DNA of 16,023 bases. Source: SFDP01 sp051891855 (lineage in GTDB: Bacteria; Bacillota; Clostridia; Lachnospirales; Lachnospiraceae). Numbering within the stretch: position 1 is the stretch's first letter; every line of letters starts with the position of its first letter. Made by a program: the position numbers and the translations under genes. The DNA is taken from positions 1 to 16,023 of the forward strand of contig JBJFFP010000019.1 in assembly GCA_051891855.1 (NCBI GenBank), written 5' to 3'. The notes under the pieces were generated by a model that made no database searches, was not told the origin of the DNA, and worked only from the letters and a program-made list of their open reading frames with translations. Positions 14,793 through 16,023 of the stretch are shown here, one piece after another.

Positions 14793-15494
14793 ATGATTGA
14801 GTTAAATTATATTGGAGAAAAAACCAGACATAAAGTAGGATTTGCTTCTATTAATGAACATATTGTATCCATAACCGGAAATATCCCGGCAAAAACTAAG
14901 GGATTCACTTTATCCAGAGAGGGAAAAGAGGATGATTGGGATTATTCCGCATATACAACCATATACCGGGAAATGGAGGGAGTTGTACAGTTCAGTAATG
15001 ATGGCTCTACATATGTTCCACCCACACCGCCACCGGAGCCAGAGCCTTATGTTCCCACATTAGAGGAAGTGCAGGAAGCTAAGGTTGCTGAAATGAACGC
15101 TGCCCAACAGTCGGTTATCCAACAGGGCATTGACGTACAGTTATCCGGGGGAAGTGAACACTTCACACTAACCGACCATGACCAAGCTTCTCTCATGGGA
15201 TTACAGACACAGGTGGCAGCAGGATTGGAGCAGATTCCCTGGCATACCTCTGATGAAACGGAGCATTGTAAATTCTACAGCAATGCGGATATGGCCTTGA
15301 TTACTACGGCGGCTATGTCATGGGTAACATGGCACGTTACCTATTTCCGGGACTTAAGAATCTACATCCGGTCACTGCATACCAAAGAAGAGGTTGAAGC
15401 AATCACTTACGGAATGGATATACCGGAGCAACACCAGAGCGATGTGTTGAAAGCTTTGATTGTTAAAAAAATGCAGATGGAGGGAGGAGCGTAA
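14793..15494 (+). CDS. DUF4376-type phage tail protein
   Basis: 233 aa. The ATG at 14793 has AAGGAGAG at 14783-14790. The N-terminal 75 residues are a small beta domain (GFTLSREGKEDDWDYSAYTTIYR). A Pro/Glu linker (PPTPPPEPEPYVPT, about 76-90) leads to a helical C-terminal domain. There, FTLTDHDQASLMGLQTQVAAG followed by CKFYSNADMALITTAA and TYFRDLRIYI follow the pattern of DUF4376 proteins, which occur at the end of tail operons and are often linked to fibre attachment or assembly. The linker and small N-domain suggest it binds the tail protein encoded just before it. It overlaps the next gene by one base. Confidence 0.72.
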   Translation: MIELNYIGEKTRHKVGFASINEHIVSITGNIPAKTKGFTLSREGKEDDWDYSAYTTIYREMEGVVQFSNDGSTYVPPTPPPEPEPYVPTLEEVQEAKVAEMNAAQQSVIQQGIDVQLSGGSEHFTLTDHDQASLMGLQTQVAAGLEQIPWHTSDETEHCKFYSNADMALITTAAMSWVTWHVTYFRDLRIYIRSLHTKEEVEAITYGMDIPEQHQSDVLKALIVKKMQMEGGA

Positions 15495-15931
15495 TGGAGT
15501 GGATTTTATTCTTTATCGGCGGCCGGATATACACTTGGTTCGAGCTTCTATGGCGGGGCTATAGTCACTGGACAATGTTCATTGTAGGCGGTTTGTGTTT
15601 TGTGCTTTTAGGACTGCTGAACGAATACCGCTATAGCTGGAACACGTCCCTGTTAAAGCAGGCCCTGATGGGGGCGTTGGTGATTACCGCCTTTGAGTTT
15701 GTCAGTGGCTGTATCGTCAACCTGTGGCTTAAGTGGAATGTCTGGGATTATTCCGACCTTCCCTTTAACCTGTTCGGCCAGATATGCCTGTATTACTTTT
15801 TGCTATGGATTCCCTTATCTGTTATCGGTATCGTCCTGGACGATTGGATAAGGTATATCCTCTACATAATCTTTCGTGGTATTTTCCCGCGAATGCAAAA
15901 ACGGGAAAGACCACACTATAACTTATTTTAG
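15494..15931 (+). CDS. CmpB-like integral membrane protein (putative ABC-transporter type IV family)
   Basis: 145 aa. The ATG at 15494 overlaps the DUF4376 stop, with GGAGGGAGG at 15479-15487. Four or so hydrophobic segments are visible (about residues 26-44, 57-78, 88-111 and 115-132), with Trp- and Tyr-rich loops such as VNLWLKWNVWDYSDLPFNLFGQ. This WDYSxxPxNxxGQ motif is characteristic of the CmpB membrane family (ABC_trans_CmpB), also common as stand-alone proteins in Lachnospiraceae. No ATPase partner is present, so the transporter name should not be taken literally. Its place between the tail and the expected lysis genes suggests a role in lysis, envelope protection or superinfection exclusion, which is inference. 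It ends with a basic tail (RMQKRERPHYN). Confidence 0.75.
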   Translation: MEWILFFIGGRIYTWFELLWRGYSHWTMFIVGGLCFVLLGLLNEYRYSWNTSLLKQALMGALVITAFEFVSGCIVNLWLKWNVWDYSDLPFNLFGQICLYYFLLWIPLSVIGIVLDDWIRYILYIIFRGIFPRMQKRERPHYNLF

Positions 15932-15937
15932 AGCCTG

Positions 15938-15967
15938 AGAGCCGGAGGAGAGATCCTCTGGCTTTTT
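15938..15967 (+). terminator. Rho-independent terminator at the end of the structural operon
   Basis: AGCCGGAGGA (15940-15949) pairs along all ten positions (one G-T) with TCCTCTGGCT (15954-15963) around a GAGA tetraloop, and TTTTT follows (15963-15967). The stem can gain two more pairs at its base. It lies seven bases after the CmpB-like stop codon and 22 bases before the next gene. Confidence 0.85.
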
Positions 15968-15989
15968 GCTTAGAAGGGAGGTGAAGATA

Positions 15990-16023
15990 ATGTCGGAAGA
16001 ATTGGTGAGAAAGGATTATTTTG
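15990..16023 (+). CDS. Start of a further gene (partial, unidentified)
   Basis: The ATG at 15990 has a strong AAGGGAGGTG at 15974-15983. Only MSEELVRKDYF is visible before the window ends. In comparable phages this place holds a small protein ahead of the holin and endolysin, but the visible residues do not identify it. No promoter is visible between the terminator and this start, so expression may rely on partial readthrough. Confidence 0.55.
   Translation, partial: MSEELVRKDYF

Overview
This window is the head-and-tail morphogenesis block of a siphovirus-type tailed phage or prophage. The host is probably a low-GC Gram-positive gut anaerobe of the Clostridia, most likely Lachnospiraceae. 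The evidence for this is the strong AGGAGG ribosome binding sites, the GTG and TTG starts, the roughly 40% GC content, and the order and style of the proteins (A118-like portal and minor capsid, GP20-type scaffold, Gp15, ReqiPepy6 Gp37-like hub, DUF4376 and CmpB proteins). All genes lie on the + strand and most overlap or abut.

Layout: 1-292 is the C-terminal end of the large terminase. Next come the portal (297-1703) and a minor capsid protein with a C-terminal BECR-type nuclease/toxin domain (1713-3401). A stretch of about 450 bp that does not look like structural phage sequence follows (3385-3850). It holds a near-consensus sigma-A promoter, a compact structured RNA candidate starting at the predicted +1, a 52-aa cysteine-rich KTR protein and a strong intrinsic terminator. 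A degenerate tRNA-like sequence (3885-3955) comes next. The head genes then resume with scaffold, major capsid, a small coiled-coil protein and four connector, completion and terminator genes (4005-7249). The tail part comprises the major tail protein, two assembly-chaperone genes, the tape measure, the distal tail protein, the hub protein, a receptor-binding-type protein and a DUF4376 protein (7249-15494). A CmpB-like membrane protein (15494-15931) and a strong terminator close the unit, and a new gene begins at 15990.

How the genes work together: the terminase packages DNA through the portal into a procapsid built by the scaffold and capsid. The connector, stopper and terminator proteins join this to a non-contractile tail whose length is set by the tape measure and whose tip carries the Dit, hub and receptor-binding proteins.

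Sequence quality: a run of exactly 100 N (10142-10241) lies inside a 132-bp tandem repeat in the tape-measure gene and shifts the apparent frame. A true gap of 30 bp, or 30 plus multiples of 132 bp, restores one continuous gene. The tape-measure start codon also appears as AGG where ATG is expected. The most unusual part of the window is the promoter/RNA/KTR/terminator cassette at 3385-3850, which looks like a phage moron sitting directly behind a toxin-tipped minor capsid gene.
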